Shown here: in pieces, positions 1 to 9,005 of the stretch
How the letters are laid out: each line of letters starts with the position of its first letter
How positions within the stretch are numbered: the stretch's first letter is position 1
Translations under genes and position numbers: made by a program
Assembly: GCF_030409325.1 (NCBI RefSeq)
Contig: NZ_JAUFPR010000004.1
Location: forward strand, 171,548-235,547
Direction of reading: 5' to 3'
DNA length: 64,000 nt
Source of the DNA: Mucilaginibacter aquaedulcis
GTDB lineage: Bacteria; Bacteroidota; Bacteroidia; Sphingobacteriales; Sphingobacteriaceae
Notes under the pieces: generated by a model
Told to the model about the DNA's origin: nothing
The model's input: only the letters and a program-made list of their open reading frames with translations
Databases searched by the model: none

Positions 1-118
1 GGTAGTTAACACAGAAAAAACAGCAGTGAGCCTGGTGTAAACAATTGCCAATTCACATAAATAACAGAAAGTAATATCTTAAATCACTCATTTTCTAAAA
101 CATATAAAACAAATTTTC

Positions 119-523
119 ATGGAAGAGCACTATGGACATATTGTGGAGATGCTGGTTAGAAAAAAAGGTTATAGCATCAGCGAAATTGCACGCCTAACCC
201 ATGTTAACCGGAGATCGGTGTATAACTGGTTTAACCAAAAATATCTAAAAACAGAAATAATTTACCGGATAGGATGTATCCTGAAACATGACTTTTCAGT
301 AGAGTTCCCCAATTTATTTACCAAGGAGGAATTTCAGGAAGTTCATAATTATAAAGAACCTGATAGCGACGATCCGATTTTTTGGGAATTGCCTACTCAT
401 CATGTATGGAAAGACCGTTATATCGCATTGTTGGAAGAGTACAATAAATTACTTTTAAACTATACAAAAATCAACGAATATTTTGATCAGCAAAAAGTTG
501 AAGTAGTAAACGATAACCAATAA
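119..523 (+). CDS. Small helix-turn-helix regulator
   Basis: A 134-aa soluble protein. Residues 19-38 (SISEIARLTHVNRRSVYNWF) read as a DNA-binding helix-turn-helix of the Cro/XRE or phage-regulator kind, so it probably binds DNA as a transcription regulator. The C-terminal half is acidic and ends in a probable short helix (YIALLEEYNKLLLNY, about residues 100-115) that could dimerise. No ligand-binding or receiver domain is visible. It stands alone, about 290 bp upstream of a response-regulator gene on the same strand, and the spacing does not suggest an operon. The ATG at 119 is the first in-frame start and gives a full HTH. The target is unknown. Confidence 0.7.
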   Translation: MEEHYGHIVEMLVRKKGYSISEIARLTHVNRRSVYNWFNQKYLKTEIIYRIGCILKHDFSVEFPNLFTKEEFQEVHNYKEPDSDDPIFWELPTHHVWKDRYIALLEEYNKLLLNYTKINEYFDQQKVEVVNDNQ

Positions 524-813
524 TGCAGCGTGTAAAATAAACCGCATTCTGATTATCCATATCGGTATTCTTTTAGATTTTAAGTAAGGTTAACTTTTTT
601 GATTATAAAATTCACACTAAACAAGGGTGTCCGGCTAAGTTCCGGGCGCACTTTTTACAATATTGCCCCATAAAACCCAACTTATAAGATTAAATTACAG
701 ACAAGGCATTTTAACACAATTGCATTACAGTTTAATTCATGAAAATTAATAAGCCAACGTAACTTCAGGCCAATTCAGGAGTCAAAAACTATCATGCATC
801 AATCAACATAAAA

Positions 814-1209
814 ATGATTAAAGTATTCATCATAGACGATAATCCTCTTGAACATATTATTGTTGATAAGATGCTGGTTAAGTATACTTATCCATTAGAA
901 ACCGTGCATAGCATTGATGGCCGGTTGGCAATAAAACTGCTGCAGGAAAACAAAGAAAATGCCCTTGCCCTTCCTGATCTTATACTTTTAGATTTAAACA
1001 TGCCCAAATTTAGTGGCTGGGATTTTTTGGAAAGTTTCAGCACTCTTGAGCACTCGCTGATTAAACATGTTGATGTTTTTATATTAACATCTTCCCTTAA
1101 CAAGCACGATATTAACCGGTCTACAAAGTATCCTTGTGTTAAATCTTACTTTGTTAAACCCATAACCCAAAAAATAATTCAGGATATTTTTTCCAATCAG
1201 GTGACTTGA
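814..1209 (+). CDS. Single-domain response regulator (receiver only)
   Basis: 131 aa, a stand-alone CheY-like receiver domain with no output domain. The acidic pocket is D8-D9 (FIIDDNP), the phospho-acceptor is D60 (LLDLNMP), the switch threonine is near T92 (ILTSS) and the conserved lysine is K115 (VKPIT). Receivers like this in Bacteroidota relay phosphate from hybrid or membrane histidine kinases by protein contact, not by DNA binding. No kinase is adjacent; the nearest on this strand is the kinase at 11893-12936. The family is clear, the partner is not. Confidence 0.88.
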   Translation: MIKVFIIDDNPLEHIIVDKMLVKYTYPLETVHSIDGRLAIKLLQENKENALALPDLILLDLNMPKFSGWDFLESFSTLEHSLIKHVDVFILTSSLNKHDINRSTKYPCVKSYFVKPITQKIIQDIFSNQVT

Positions 1210-1266
1210 TCATTTAAGACCAGGCGTGAAAGCCTGAAAAATAAAAAATTGGAAAAATTAAAAAAT

Positions 1267-1369
1267 GCGGTTAATCAATATGGTTTAAACCGAGTGAAGT
1301 TTAAATTTCTTTTTATTGATTGAAAGATCTGTTTAAACCAACTTCATTAAAATGAACATGATTAACCGC
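1267..1369. repeat. 103-bp inverted-repeat element between convergent genes
   Basis: GCGGTTAATCA at 1267-1277 is matched exactly in inverse by TGATTAACCGC at 1359-1369. Inside, GGTTTAAAC (from 1282) and GTTTAAACC (from 1331) form a second inverted pair, and TGAAGTT/AACTTCA a third. The pairs are interleaved, so they cannot all form one simple hairpin. It lies between the response regulator and the convergent AraC gene. It lacks a terminal T run, so it is not a standard terminator; it could be a small non-autonomous element or a structured RNA. Confidence 0.5.
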
Positions 1370-1502
1370 TTTGAGAGTGAAGTTTATTTACAAATTATTG
1401 TTTCTTTATCTTATTGTGATATTATAAAGATAATTGTAACAAACCTCAAACATAACCTGTTAGCGCCCATACTTTAGCTGTTAAAGCCCAAACAATTAAT
1501 CA

Positions 1503-2303
1503 TCAATTAGCGTAATCTGATGAAATCAAATTCCAAATTGGAGTAAGCATAGCCAGTAAGAAAACCAGCGAAGCAAAGTCAAACTTCAGGTTAATTGAGT
1601 TATTCTTTAACCGTTTATAACAAGCCGTAAAATTGTACGGATTAGAGAAATTAAATATGGTTGCCAACTCTCCTATCCGATACTTTTTCTCTTTTAAATA
1701 TTGCTCAGCAATATCCATCTGAAGTTTCCTGTAATATATAAATGGACTTACACCGTAAGCAAGCTTAAAATCGCGTTTCAATTTAGAAACCGACATACAG
1801 TGTGTTTCGGCAATTAAAGCCAGGCCCGGAAAGTCCATAAGTACTATCAACTTCAAATATTCAGCAACTTTTTGAATTTGGGGATCAATTGCCTCTTCCA
1901 CCGGTTTTACAGTATCTTCTACTTTTTCGGCAGATGCTGGAGCGTTCAGAATATTGTTGAATTGATTAATGGCCATCATCAGCTCCGGATCAAGCAAATC
2001 AACTTCTTGCTTTTCTAAAACCTGAAGATAAAACCCAACTATTTGTTTATCTTTCTTATCCGGATAATATGTAATAATACAAGAGTGAAGACCCTTAAAG
2101 TGCGAATTCATGTTTTGTTCAAAAACCTTAGGCTTACCATCCATCACAGAGTTAAGGTATGGCAAATGATTTTCAAATAAAGGCCCTAATAATTCTTCCA
2201 GATGCAACTCCCCAATACAATTTTTATCCAAAATTTTAAACCGCTCTAAAAAATCAATAGAGGCGTATCTTAAAACTCTTTTTTTATCCCAAAATGAGAC
2301 CAT
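1503..2303 (-). CDS. PAS-like / AraC-family transcriptional regulator
   Basis: 266 aa. Residues ~10-100 resemble a PAS sensor fold. Residues ~145-240 form an AraC-type double HTH: the first unit includes LIAETHCMSVSKLKRDF and the second IGELATIFNFSNPYNFTACY. Normal AraC domains end near here, but this protein runs on for about 25 residues, most of them hydrophobic (ASLVFLLAMLTPIWNLI, about 244-260). That tail could be a membrane anchor or the result of a late frameshift. It converges with the response regulator gene across the inverted repeat at 1267-1369. Ligand and targets are unknown. Confidence 0.75.
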   Translation of the reverse strand: MVSFWDKKRVLRYASIDFLERFKILDKNCIGELHLEELLGPLFENHLPYLNSVMDGKPKVFEQNMNSHFKGLHSCIITYYPDKKDKQIVGFYLQVLEKQEVDLLDPELMMAINQFNNILNAPASAEKVEDTVKPVEEAIDPQIQKVAEYLKLIVLMDFPGLALIAETHCMSVSKLKRDFKLAYGVSPFIYYRKLQMDIAEQYLKEKKYRIGELATIFNFSNPYNFTACYKRLKNNSINLKFDFASLVFLLAMLTPIWNLISSDYAN

Positions 2304-2783
2304 AAATTACCTGTTAAATTTGACACCAATTTTTTCTACATCCCTTATAATATCATCGTTTCAGCAAAAAATTTCCTGGCTTTTTTAAATGTTAACCAGT
2401 AGTCGCAGAATCATTTAACTAAAATTATATATAATACTACTAAAAAAAAACAATCAATACAAATCCCGTAAAAATTTACACGAGTTAATGGAAATTGTTT
2501 ACGAAATGAAACTATTTCATGTTAAGTTAACATTTATTAATATATATATGATTTTAAACTTAAATCATTGCAATACAATACTTCAAAACCTAATATTTGT
2601 TTTAGAAATATTTATTATAAATAAACGAATTATTGATGCAAATGGATTTTAGAATAAGATCAAAACCTCGTAATTCAGCCAACACTACTTTATATTAATC
2701 ACTGCATTTCAGCGTGTTACAAAACAAAAAGGCTGAGACCTCTCGATAGATCCCAGCCTTTGAAGCTTATCCTTTTAAACTTT
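2304..2783. other. AT-rich intergenic region with terminator
   Basis: No convincing gene. The stretch from ~2400 to ~2700 is very AT-rich and holds the promoter side of the AraC gene. The only clear element is the hairpin at 2728-2761, listed separately. Confidence 0.6.
2728..2761 (-). terminator. Intrinsic terminator of the 165-aa gene
   Basis: AAAGGCTG at 2728-2735 pairs with CAGCCTTT at 2754-2761. Read on the minus strand the stem is followed by a T-rich tail (TTTTTGTTTT), as expected downstream of the minus-strand gene that ends at 2784. Confidence 0.75.
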
Positions 2784-3281
2784 TTAGGAATACGAATTAC
2801 GGATTTTTGCAACCTTTAAGTTGATGTCGTGCTCATCTTCAAAATCATTAATGGCATAATTAAGCTGCTCCATTTTAAACTCTGACCAGTAATCAATTAA
2901 TAAATTCAACTTTCTATCAGTAAGTAAAAGGTTGTCAAGTACAAAGGTGGAGCTGGTATCTTGTTTTTTAATTTCAAGGGCTACCTGATCAAAAGGTCTG
3001 AAGTTTTCTATTCTGTAGATAAAATCCATTTGTATGGCAATCCGTTCTTTTAAAGTTAGGCGGGGAATTTCAACGATATTTGTACTGTTAATTAAAACAT
3101 TATCGTTTTTGGTGACTACAAAAAGCTCACTCTGTTGTTTATCGTAGTAATATTTTGCTTCATTATAATTTTCGGGAAGGGTAATGGCTTTACTTAACCA
3201 CTGATTTAATGACTCCGTCATATATAATAAATTGTTTATTTCAAAGCTCACAGCCGAATCCACATCATTTTGCATTTTCAT
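2784..3281 (-). CDS. Hypothetical protein, 165 aa
   Basis: A 165-aa, acidic, probably cytosolic protein with no signal peptide or membrane segment. It looks mixed alpha/beta and has no motif I recognise. It has its own terminator (2728-2761). It lies between the AraC regulator and the large secreted protein, both on the same strand, with wide gaps on each side, so it is probably a single-gene unit. The downstream terminator and normal composition support a real gene. No function is proposed. Confidence 0.6.
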   Translation of the reverse strand: MKMQNDVDSAVSFEINNLLYMTESLNQWLSKAITLPENYNEAKYYYDKQQSELFVVTKNDNVLINSTNIVEIPRLTLKERIAIQMDFIYRIENFRPFDQVALEIKKQDTSSTFVLDNLLLTDRKLNLLIDYWSEFKMEQLNYAINDFEDEHDINLKVAKIRNSYS

Positions 3282-3556
3282 CTCTTAAAAAATAAAATAA
3301 ATTAAGGTTAAGGCCAGGGTATGTCGATGTCAAATCATTTGATATTTGGCAATTATACAAAAGCTTGATTAAGTATACGTGAAGATTTATCAGAATGTTC
3401 CAAGCTTTACTTAAAAACAACAAAATGTTAAAACATTTTGTTAGCTGAAATGTCAACAGGGATTTTAGGCGTAAATGATTGTCATCTCAGTTAAAATAAT
3501 TGGACTTTTATGCAGCCTGGATATTACATACATATATATAAGCTATTTAAATAAAA

Positions 3557-3588
3557 AATCCAGCTCACAAATAATGTGAAGCTGGATT
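3557..3588 (-). terminator. Terminator downstream of the T9SS protein gene
   Basis: AATCCAGCTCAC (3557-3568) pairs with GTGAAGCTGGATT (3576-3588), with one bulged base. On the minus strand the stem runs into a T6 tail. It serves the gene ending at 3675. The rest of 3282-3674 is AT-rich with no gene I can support. Confidence 0.75.
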
Positions 3589-3674
3589 GGCAGGAGGCTA
3601 AAATATTTTAACTTTTATCTTTTATTAGTTGTGAATGATTAGTTTACTACATAAAGTGGTTACTCAAATATTGG

Positions 3675-6600
3675 CTATTGCCCCCCATCAACCATGAGTT
3701 TTGATACCAGGTTTCCCGATGAGCTTTGAGCACTTATAATGTAAACACCTTTGGTTAGCGCGTTATTTAATGCTACGTGTACACTGGCGCCACCTAATGC
3801 ATCGGCCACAAAACTTTCCGTTTGCAGTAACCTGCCCGACATGTTGGTTATCAATATGGTAACCTTTTCATTTTTAGCAAAATTGCTTGCATTCACGAAG
3901 AATGAGTTACCCACATTCGGGTTAGGATAAACGGTTATTTTTTTCTCTGTTGATAATGATTCTGGAGCTAATCTGAGCGCGCTCAACTGTTGCGTAGTGT
4001 CAGCTGCCACCAGCGATGAAACATTTTGTACCTGGAATATTTCCATAGCTGCAATTCCTAAGCGGTTTGCTGTTGGGTCAAACCTGAAGGTCATAGCACC
4101 ATCGGTTACAGATACTGCTACATCTTTTACCAATGCTGATCTGTAACCAACTTCCGAAAATATATCAAAACTTGGCAAAGCAAGGTTATTCTCTATGTAA
4201 GTATTAAATACCCTTGATCCTACTGCGTTCCAATAATTTTCAACAAAGTGCATACGTACCAGATAGTTACCATTAGCAATTGGAATACTGTATCTTGTTT
4301 CTGCAAGATCTGCTGCTGCAGATAAATAAGTTTGATAGAGTATATCATTATCCGTACAGGCCACAGGTCCTTTTACTACCTGCATATCAAGCTTAATTGA
4401 TCCGCTTCGGTAACTTTTATCAGACTCAAATACAGTTCCATCTGCTGACGTTAAGTTAGCATCTGCCCCACCTTTTATCCGTTTTATTACATTAACCGTT
4501 GCGGTATTTGAATTACCTATGCCATAAAGCGGTATCCTGAGTGGGCCTGCCGAGCTGTTATATTTAACCATCAAAGCCGCGTTTTTAATGCCGACCGTGC
4601 TTGGGTTAAATTTAACGGTTAAAGTAGTTGTACCCTGTACCGCGAGGTTAGTTGTTGTTAAAGCGCTTACCGAAAACTCGCTGGAATTAGGGCCAACTAT
4701 CTGTAAACCTTGTAAAGTAATTGGCGAGTCGCTTGAACCATCAGGGTATGTTTGTCCGTTATTTTTCAATGTCAGAATAAACGACCCGGATGAAGCAGTT
4801 TTAACAGGACCTAAATCAATCGCTGTTTTTGGAAGAGATACCAGCTCAGAATAATGTTCAGAGCCTGCATCGGGTTTGATGTTTTCAATGTAATAAATAT
4901 TATCCTGGTAATCATAGTTGGTGAATTGAGTTCCAAGGTAATCGCAATCTAGGAAATAAGCATTCGGAATGATATTGCCTTTAGGATCCATGGCTTTCAG
5001 TATCCGCATGCCTATTAATCCGTTAAAGTTTTGTGTTCTGTCTGACGAAGCAGACCCCACTTTTAATCCAAATGAACCTGTTACATTAAAGGTATTGGTT
5101 GCCGGTAACGTAGTGCTACCGATAAGCCTTGGAAGCACCGACTGACCATCCAAATTATTGTGTGTGAAGATTAATGAGGATGAGCTTGATCCCTTTTTGA
5201 AATACCTGATAGATTCAATTGCAGAACAACAACCATGATAAGCTGCAACCTGATGTACCGTTATCGGTCTTGTAGGATCTGCCTGAATAAAGTACGATGC
5301 AACCACCTCACTGGAATTTGGAACCTTTGCTGTACCATTTATATCACCATCATCATGCCCGTAACCCGTTGTTGAGGTAAAACCGGCTGCCGTTATAATC
5401 TGCTGGGCATATGGTTCATTTGTACTTTCGCCGGCAAGCTGCGATATGCCGGTGAGTTTTACACGTTTTGTGGGGAAGGCACTATCGTTGCTGGTTATGG
5501 TTAAAGAATCGGTAAATATTTTAATTCTTGTGCCTGCATCTTTGGTTATAAACTGAATAGTTACGTCAACAAAGGCTTCAGAATTTACACTGAATGGTAC
5601 CTTTGCCGTTAAATCGCTCCCTACAGATATTACTTTCCAGGCAGTGGTATTTGACACCTGCAAATTAGTTACTGTAAGTTTATTTACCCCCCGGTTATTG
5701 ATCCTGAGTTTTATTTTATCATGATTGGCATTAAAAGGCGTTGTATCCGGACTGGTGCGTCTCCATGGAGTTTTGATAAGCGAAAATAATAAGCGATCAT
5801 CTGCAGGGAAACCATCAGGGTTCTTTAACACCATGTAAACACCAGCAGTGCCGGTAGCACTACCTGACCCTATGCTAAAAGCTGAGGCCGGGCTCGTTTT
5901 TTTGTTATTATTAGCATCAACGGCTTTGGCTACAATGCTATAGCTTCCAGCTGCAGTTATGGTAAGCGGAGTAGTGTAGTTAACAAATGCGGCATTGTTT
6001 ATTGAATATTTAAGCGAGTCCATACCAGCGCCGCCATCGTCTGTTCCTGATAAAAACACTTGTACCGGGCCACTGTAAACGCCTGGTGAGCTTATGGCGC
6101 CGGCTATTCTTAAGCCTACTGTTGGTACGGTAGTATCCGTTACCTGGCTGGCTGGCGCAATGGTTACATAATTTATTTTACTGTTAACACCACCATTGGC
6201 ATCAATAGTAAGCTTTCCGTCTGAAACCGTAACTACACCAATGGCAATTTTATGCTTGGCTGTAGTTGAGGTTGTAAGGTCTGCAATAATGGGTAATCCC
6301 TCCGCATTTATCTGGTGGGTACTATCAAAATAGCCCTCATCACCAGCGCCTATAGTAACCCGGTAAGTGCCATTAGCTACAGCACATTCCCAGGTACCGG
6401 GTAATTGTCCTTTATCGCTGGCCTGCATTTGAACCACACCCAAAAGCTGCTTTGCGCTTGTGCCGGTACGGATACGCATATTAGCTGTCATATCCTGAGG
6501 CGCCTTTGTTATCGGGTTTACCCAACCAAAGCCACGCGCGTCTGTATAAGCAAGGCCATTATCAGGTGTGTAACCGGCAGGGGCGGTTGAGGTTGATGGT

Positions 6601-7595
6601 AAAAAAGCAATAGTTTTTGTAGTAGTTCCTGTTGCCTGGCCACCACCAGATATAGTGAAACTACTTGCCGTGCTAATTTTTTCATTGTTATTAGCATCAA
6701 TGGCTTTTAATGTTATACTATAAGTATTAGGGGCTGTTATTGTAATCGGGCTTGTATAATTAACGTATGCTGCGTTATTGATGGAGTACTGTAAGGATTT
6801 AATACCTGCGGCTCCTCCATCTGTTGCGGTACCAAAAACTTGTACAGAACCGGTATAAACACCTGCAGATTGAAGACTGCCTGCAAGCCTGATGCTTGCT
6901 GTTGGCACTGTGGTGTCTGTTACCGGGTCGGCATTAGCAATACTGATGTAATTGATCTTGCTGTTAATCCCACCTGTAGCATCAATGGTAAGCTTACCAT
7001 CGGTAACTGTAACCACGCCTATTGCTACTTTATGCTTAGCAGCAGTTGTGGTGATCAGATCGGTAATAATAGGTAAGCCCTCCGCGTTTATTTGATGGTC
7101 GCTATCAAAATAAGCCTCATCGCCTGCGCCAATAGTTACCCGGTAGGTGCCGTTAGGAATAGTGTATTCCCAGGTACCTGGTAATTGCCCCTTGTCACTG
7201 GCCTGCATCTGAACTACTCCTAAAAGCTGCTTGGCACTTGAGCCCGTGCGGATACGCATATTAGCAGTCATATCCTGAGGCGCTTTGGTTGTTGGATTTA
7301 CCCAACCGAAGCCACGGGCATCACTGTAAGCCAAACCATTATCGGCGGTATAACCCGCAGGTGCCGCTGTTGTTGACGGAACAAATGCTATATTGACTGT
7401 TGCCGGAATTGTAAATTCATTTACTGCAGATTTAGCAGCGTTTGATCGATTCGGTTTAAGATAGATTGATCGATTTTTGTTTGAAGAATTTAAAGAAAAA
7501 GCAAATAGAGGTAAAACCGCTAATAATAAAAAAGAAGTTTTGCTCAAATAAAACAAGCCATTGTTTATTTTACTATTTGTAATCATTGGAATCAT
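3675..7595 (-). CDS. Large secreted repeat protein with malectin-like and T9SS sorting domains
   Basis: 1306 aa. An N-terminal signal segment (SFLLLAVLPLFAFS, ~residues 21-34) is followed by two near-identical modules of about 150 aa, each starting around PSTTAAPAGYT/PSTSTAPAGYT and containing GFGWVN, MTANMRIRTG and GTYRVTIGAGDE. An Ig-like segment (SLQYSINNAAYVNY or a variant) follows each copy. After these come a beta-rich region, an ASPM/Hydin-like stretch (LTVKFNPSTVGIKNAALMVK), a malectin-type carbohydrate-binding domain (from IKRIKGGADANL) and a C-terminal type IX sorting domain (ITVYPNPNVGNSFFV). The expected fate is export through the T9SS and attachment to the surface or release. No catalytic domain is visible, so it is probably an adhesin or glycan-binding protein. 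M4 is an alternative start. Confidence 0.85.
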   Translation of the reverse strand: MIPMITNSKINNGLFYLSKTSFLLLAVLPLFAFSLNSSNKNRSIYLKPNRSNAAKSAVNEFTIPATVNIAFVPSTTAAPAGYTADNGLAYSDARGFGWVNPTTKAPQDMTANMRIRTGSSAKQLLGVVQMQASDKGQLPGTWEYTIPNGTYRVTIGAGDEAYFDSDHQINAEGLPIITDLITTTAAKHKVAIGVVTVTDGKLTIDATGGINSKINYISIANADPVTDTTVPTASIRLAGSLQSAGVYTGSVQVFGTATDGGAAGIKSLQYSINNAAYVNYTSPITITAPNTYSITLKAIDANNNEKISTASSFTISGGGQATGTTTKTIAFLPSTSTAPAGYTPDNGLAYTDARGFGWVNPITKAPQDMTANMRIRTGTSAKQLLGVVQMQASDKGQLPGTWECAVANGTYRVTIGAGDEGYFDSTHQINAEGLPIIADLTTSTTAKHKIAIGVVTVSDGKLTIDANGGVNSKINYVTIAPASQVTDTTVPTVGLRIAGAISSPGVYSGPVQVFLSGTDDGGAGMDSLKYSINNAAFVNYTTPLTITAAGSYSIVAKAVDANNNKKTSPASAFSIGSGSATGTAGVYMVLKNPDGFPADDRLLFSLIKTPWRRTSPDTTPFNANHDKIKLRINNRGVNKLTVTNLQVSNTTAWKVISVGSDLTAKVPFSVNSEAFVDVTIQFITKDAGTRIKIFTDSLTITSNDSAFPTKRVKLTGISQLAGESTNEPYAQQIITAAGFTSTTGYGHDDGDINGTAKVPNSSEVVASYFIQADPTRPITVHQVAAYHGCCSAIESIRYFKKGSSSSSLIFTHNNLDGQSVLPRLIGSTTLPATNTFNVTGSFGLKVGSASSDRTQNFNGLIGMRILKAMDPKGNIIPNAYFLDCDYLGTQFTNYDYQDNIYYIENIKPDAGSEHYSELVSLPKTAIDLGPVKTASSGSFILTLKNNGQTYPDGSSDSPITLQGLQIVGPNSSEFSVSALTTTNLAVQGTTTLTVKFNPSTVGIKNAALMVKYNSSAGPLRIPLYGIGNSNTATVNVIKRIKGGADANLTSADGTVFESDKSYRSGSIKLDMQVVKGPVACTDNDILYQTYLSAAADLAETRYSIPIANGNYLVRMHFVENYWNAVGSRVFNTYIENNLALPSFDIFSEVGYRSALVKDVAVSVTDGAMTFRFDPTANRLGIAAMEIFQVQNVSSLVAADTTQQLSALRLAPESLSTEKKITVYPNPNVGNSFFVNASNFAKNEKVTILITNMSGRLLQTESFVADALGGASVHVALNNALTKGVYIISAQSSSGNLVSKLMVDGGQ

Positions 7596-7977
7596 ATATA
7601 TTAATTAACTAACACGTTTCATTATTCATAATACATAGCAATCCTTTTATATCAATATTACGCAATTTCTGAGGGAGAGGTGGCCTCATAAAAACGCATG
7701 TGACCAAAACGTATAATAGTGTGAATGAGACACATCCTGCCTCTCATAGGGAATAAAAATCGGATACTTATTATCATGAAAAAACGCTGTTATTCAAAAT
7801 ATTAACTTTTTCCAGTGATTACAAGGGTATCTTATTTTAACTTGATTTGTGCACAAATTGAACTTACCCGCGGTTTGGATAAAGCAACAATAAAATTGGT
7901 TTTGAGATTCGTGACGGCTCGACTTTGACAATATATTAATTATTCAAATCGTATATTTGTATCATAAAAATAATAGA
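7596..7977. other. Divergent intergenic region
   Basis: This lies between the minus-strand T9SS protein gene and the plus-strand LysR gene, and it must hold both promoters and probably the LysR operator. The LysR promoter -7 box is listed separately. No RNA gene or ORF is supported here. Confidence 0.6.
7952..7959 (+). promoter_or_regulatory. -7 box of the LysR gene promoter
   Basis: TATATTTG matches the Bacteroidota sigma-ABfr -7 consensus TAnnTTTG. A TTTG at 7924-7927 is a possible -33 element, though the 24-bp spacing is a little long. Transcription would start near 7966, so the ATG at 7978 is the likely start and not the in-frame ATG at 7957, which overlaps the box. Confidence 0.55.
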
Positions 7978-8874
7978 ATGCTTAATTTAGAATGGCTTAG
8001 AACTTTTAAGGCTATATATGAGACCGGAACGCTATCTGCTGCTGCGCAGCAGCTTTTCATTTCACAACCCGGAGTTAGTTTACATTTAAATTCATTGGAG
8101 GCTTACACCGGATATAAATTGTTTGACAGAGCGGCCCGGAAAATGGTGCCTACTGAACGGGGAAAGATATTCTATAACTTTGTTTTAGAACCTTTATCAA
8201 AACTGGAAAGTGCCGAACAACTGTTTCATAGAACCTCCAAAGCCGACAGATCAACCATTAGCGTGGGTATGTGTTTTGAAACCTTTCAATACACGTTAGA
8301 AGAGCACGTTGCTCAATTACCCTTTAATTTGATCATTAAATTTGGTGAATATCCTCAAATGCAACAAGACCTTGATAATGGGTTGCTTGATCTGATCATT
8401 ACATCACAAAAAGGGCATCAGCCTAACCTGGAATACAGGCCGTTTTCAAAAGAACGGATTGTGCTCGTTGCCGGGGCAAAATCAGATACCAGCCACCTGA
8501 AACAACTATTGCTTTCCAAAAACCTGGTCGAAAGCGAAGAATGGCTAAAACATCAGCTCTGGTACAGCACAGCTGCCGATATGGAACACCTCAAGAATTT
8601 TTGGGTAAAAAACTTTGGCAACCACCCCGACTTTAAGCCAAATTTTATTGTTCCAAACATGAGCTCCATTATCCGGTGCCTGAGTAATGGAGAAGGTTTT
8701 TCGGTTGTGCCCGATTTTCTTTGCCGAAAAGAAATTGAAGCAGGCAATATTCAATTGGTTTGGGAGGGCGAACTTCATTTGGAAAACATACTTCATTTTG
8801 GCACTCGTAAAAAAACCATTTATGCTGCTGAAATTGAAGAATTGCAAAAAATACTCATCCAAAAGTGGATGTAA
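7978..8874 (+). CDS. LysR-family transcriptional regulator
   Basis: 298 aa from the chosen start. The N-terminal winged HTH is typical of the family: LEWLRTFKAIYETGTLSAAA, then SQPGVSLHLNSLE and KLFDRAARKMVPTERG. The remaining ~200 residues form the periplasmic-binding-protein-like effector domain (ISVGMCF; LDLIITSQKG; LSNGEGFSVVPDFLC). It is divergent from the large T9SS protein gene, and LysR regulators often control the divergent neighbour, so regulation of that secreted protein is a reasonable inference. The start at 7978 is preferred because the -7 promoter box overlaps the upstream ATG. The effector molecule is unknown. Confidence 0.9.
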   Translation: MLNLEWLRTFKAIYETGTLSAAAQQLFISQPGVSLHLNSLEAYTGYKLFDRAARKMVPTERGKIFYNFVLEPLSKLESAEQLFHRTSKADRSTISVGMCFETFQYTLEEHVAQLPFNLIIKFGEYPQMQQDLDNGLLDLIITSQKGHQPNLEYRPFSKERIVLVAGAKSDTSHLKQLLLSKNLVESEEWLKHQLWYSTAADMEHLKNFWVKNFGNHPDFKPNFIVPNMSSIIRCLSNGEGFSVVPDFLCRKEIEAGNIQLVWEGELHLENILHFGTRKKTIYAAEIEELQKILIQKWM

Positions 8875-9005
8875 GGCTACTTTTAACGAAACAGGTCGAT
8901 CCAATTAATTTTGTTACATGGAAGACGGTATAGGTGAAAAACATATTTTAGTAAACCGAATGACTTAATAGGCCTGCTATAATAATATCTCATACGATAC
9001 CATAA

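Noticed and set aside
888..1103. 71-aa minus-strand frame
   Set aside because: Wholly antisense to the response regulator, whose motifs are complete.
3265..3456. 63-aa minus-strand frame upstream of the 165-aa gene
   Set aside because: AT-rich, overlaps the next start, with a chance hydrophobic composition and no family resemblance.
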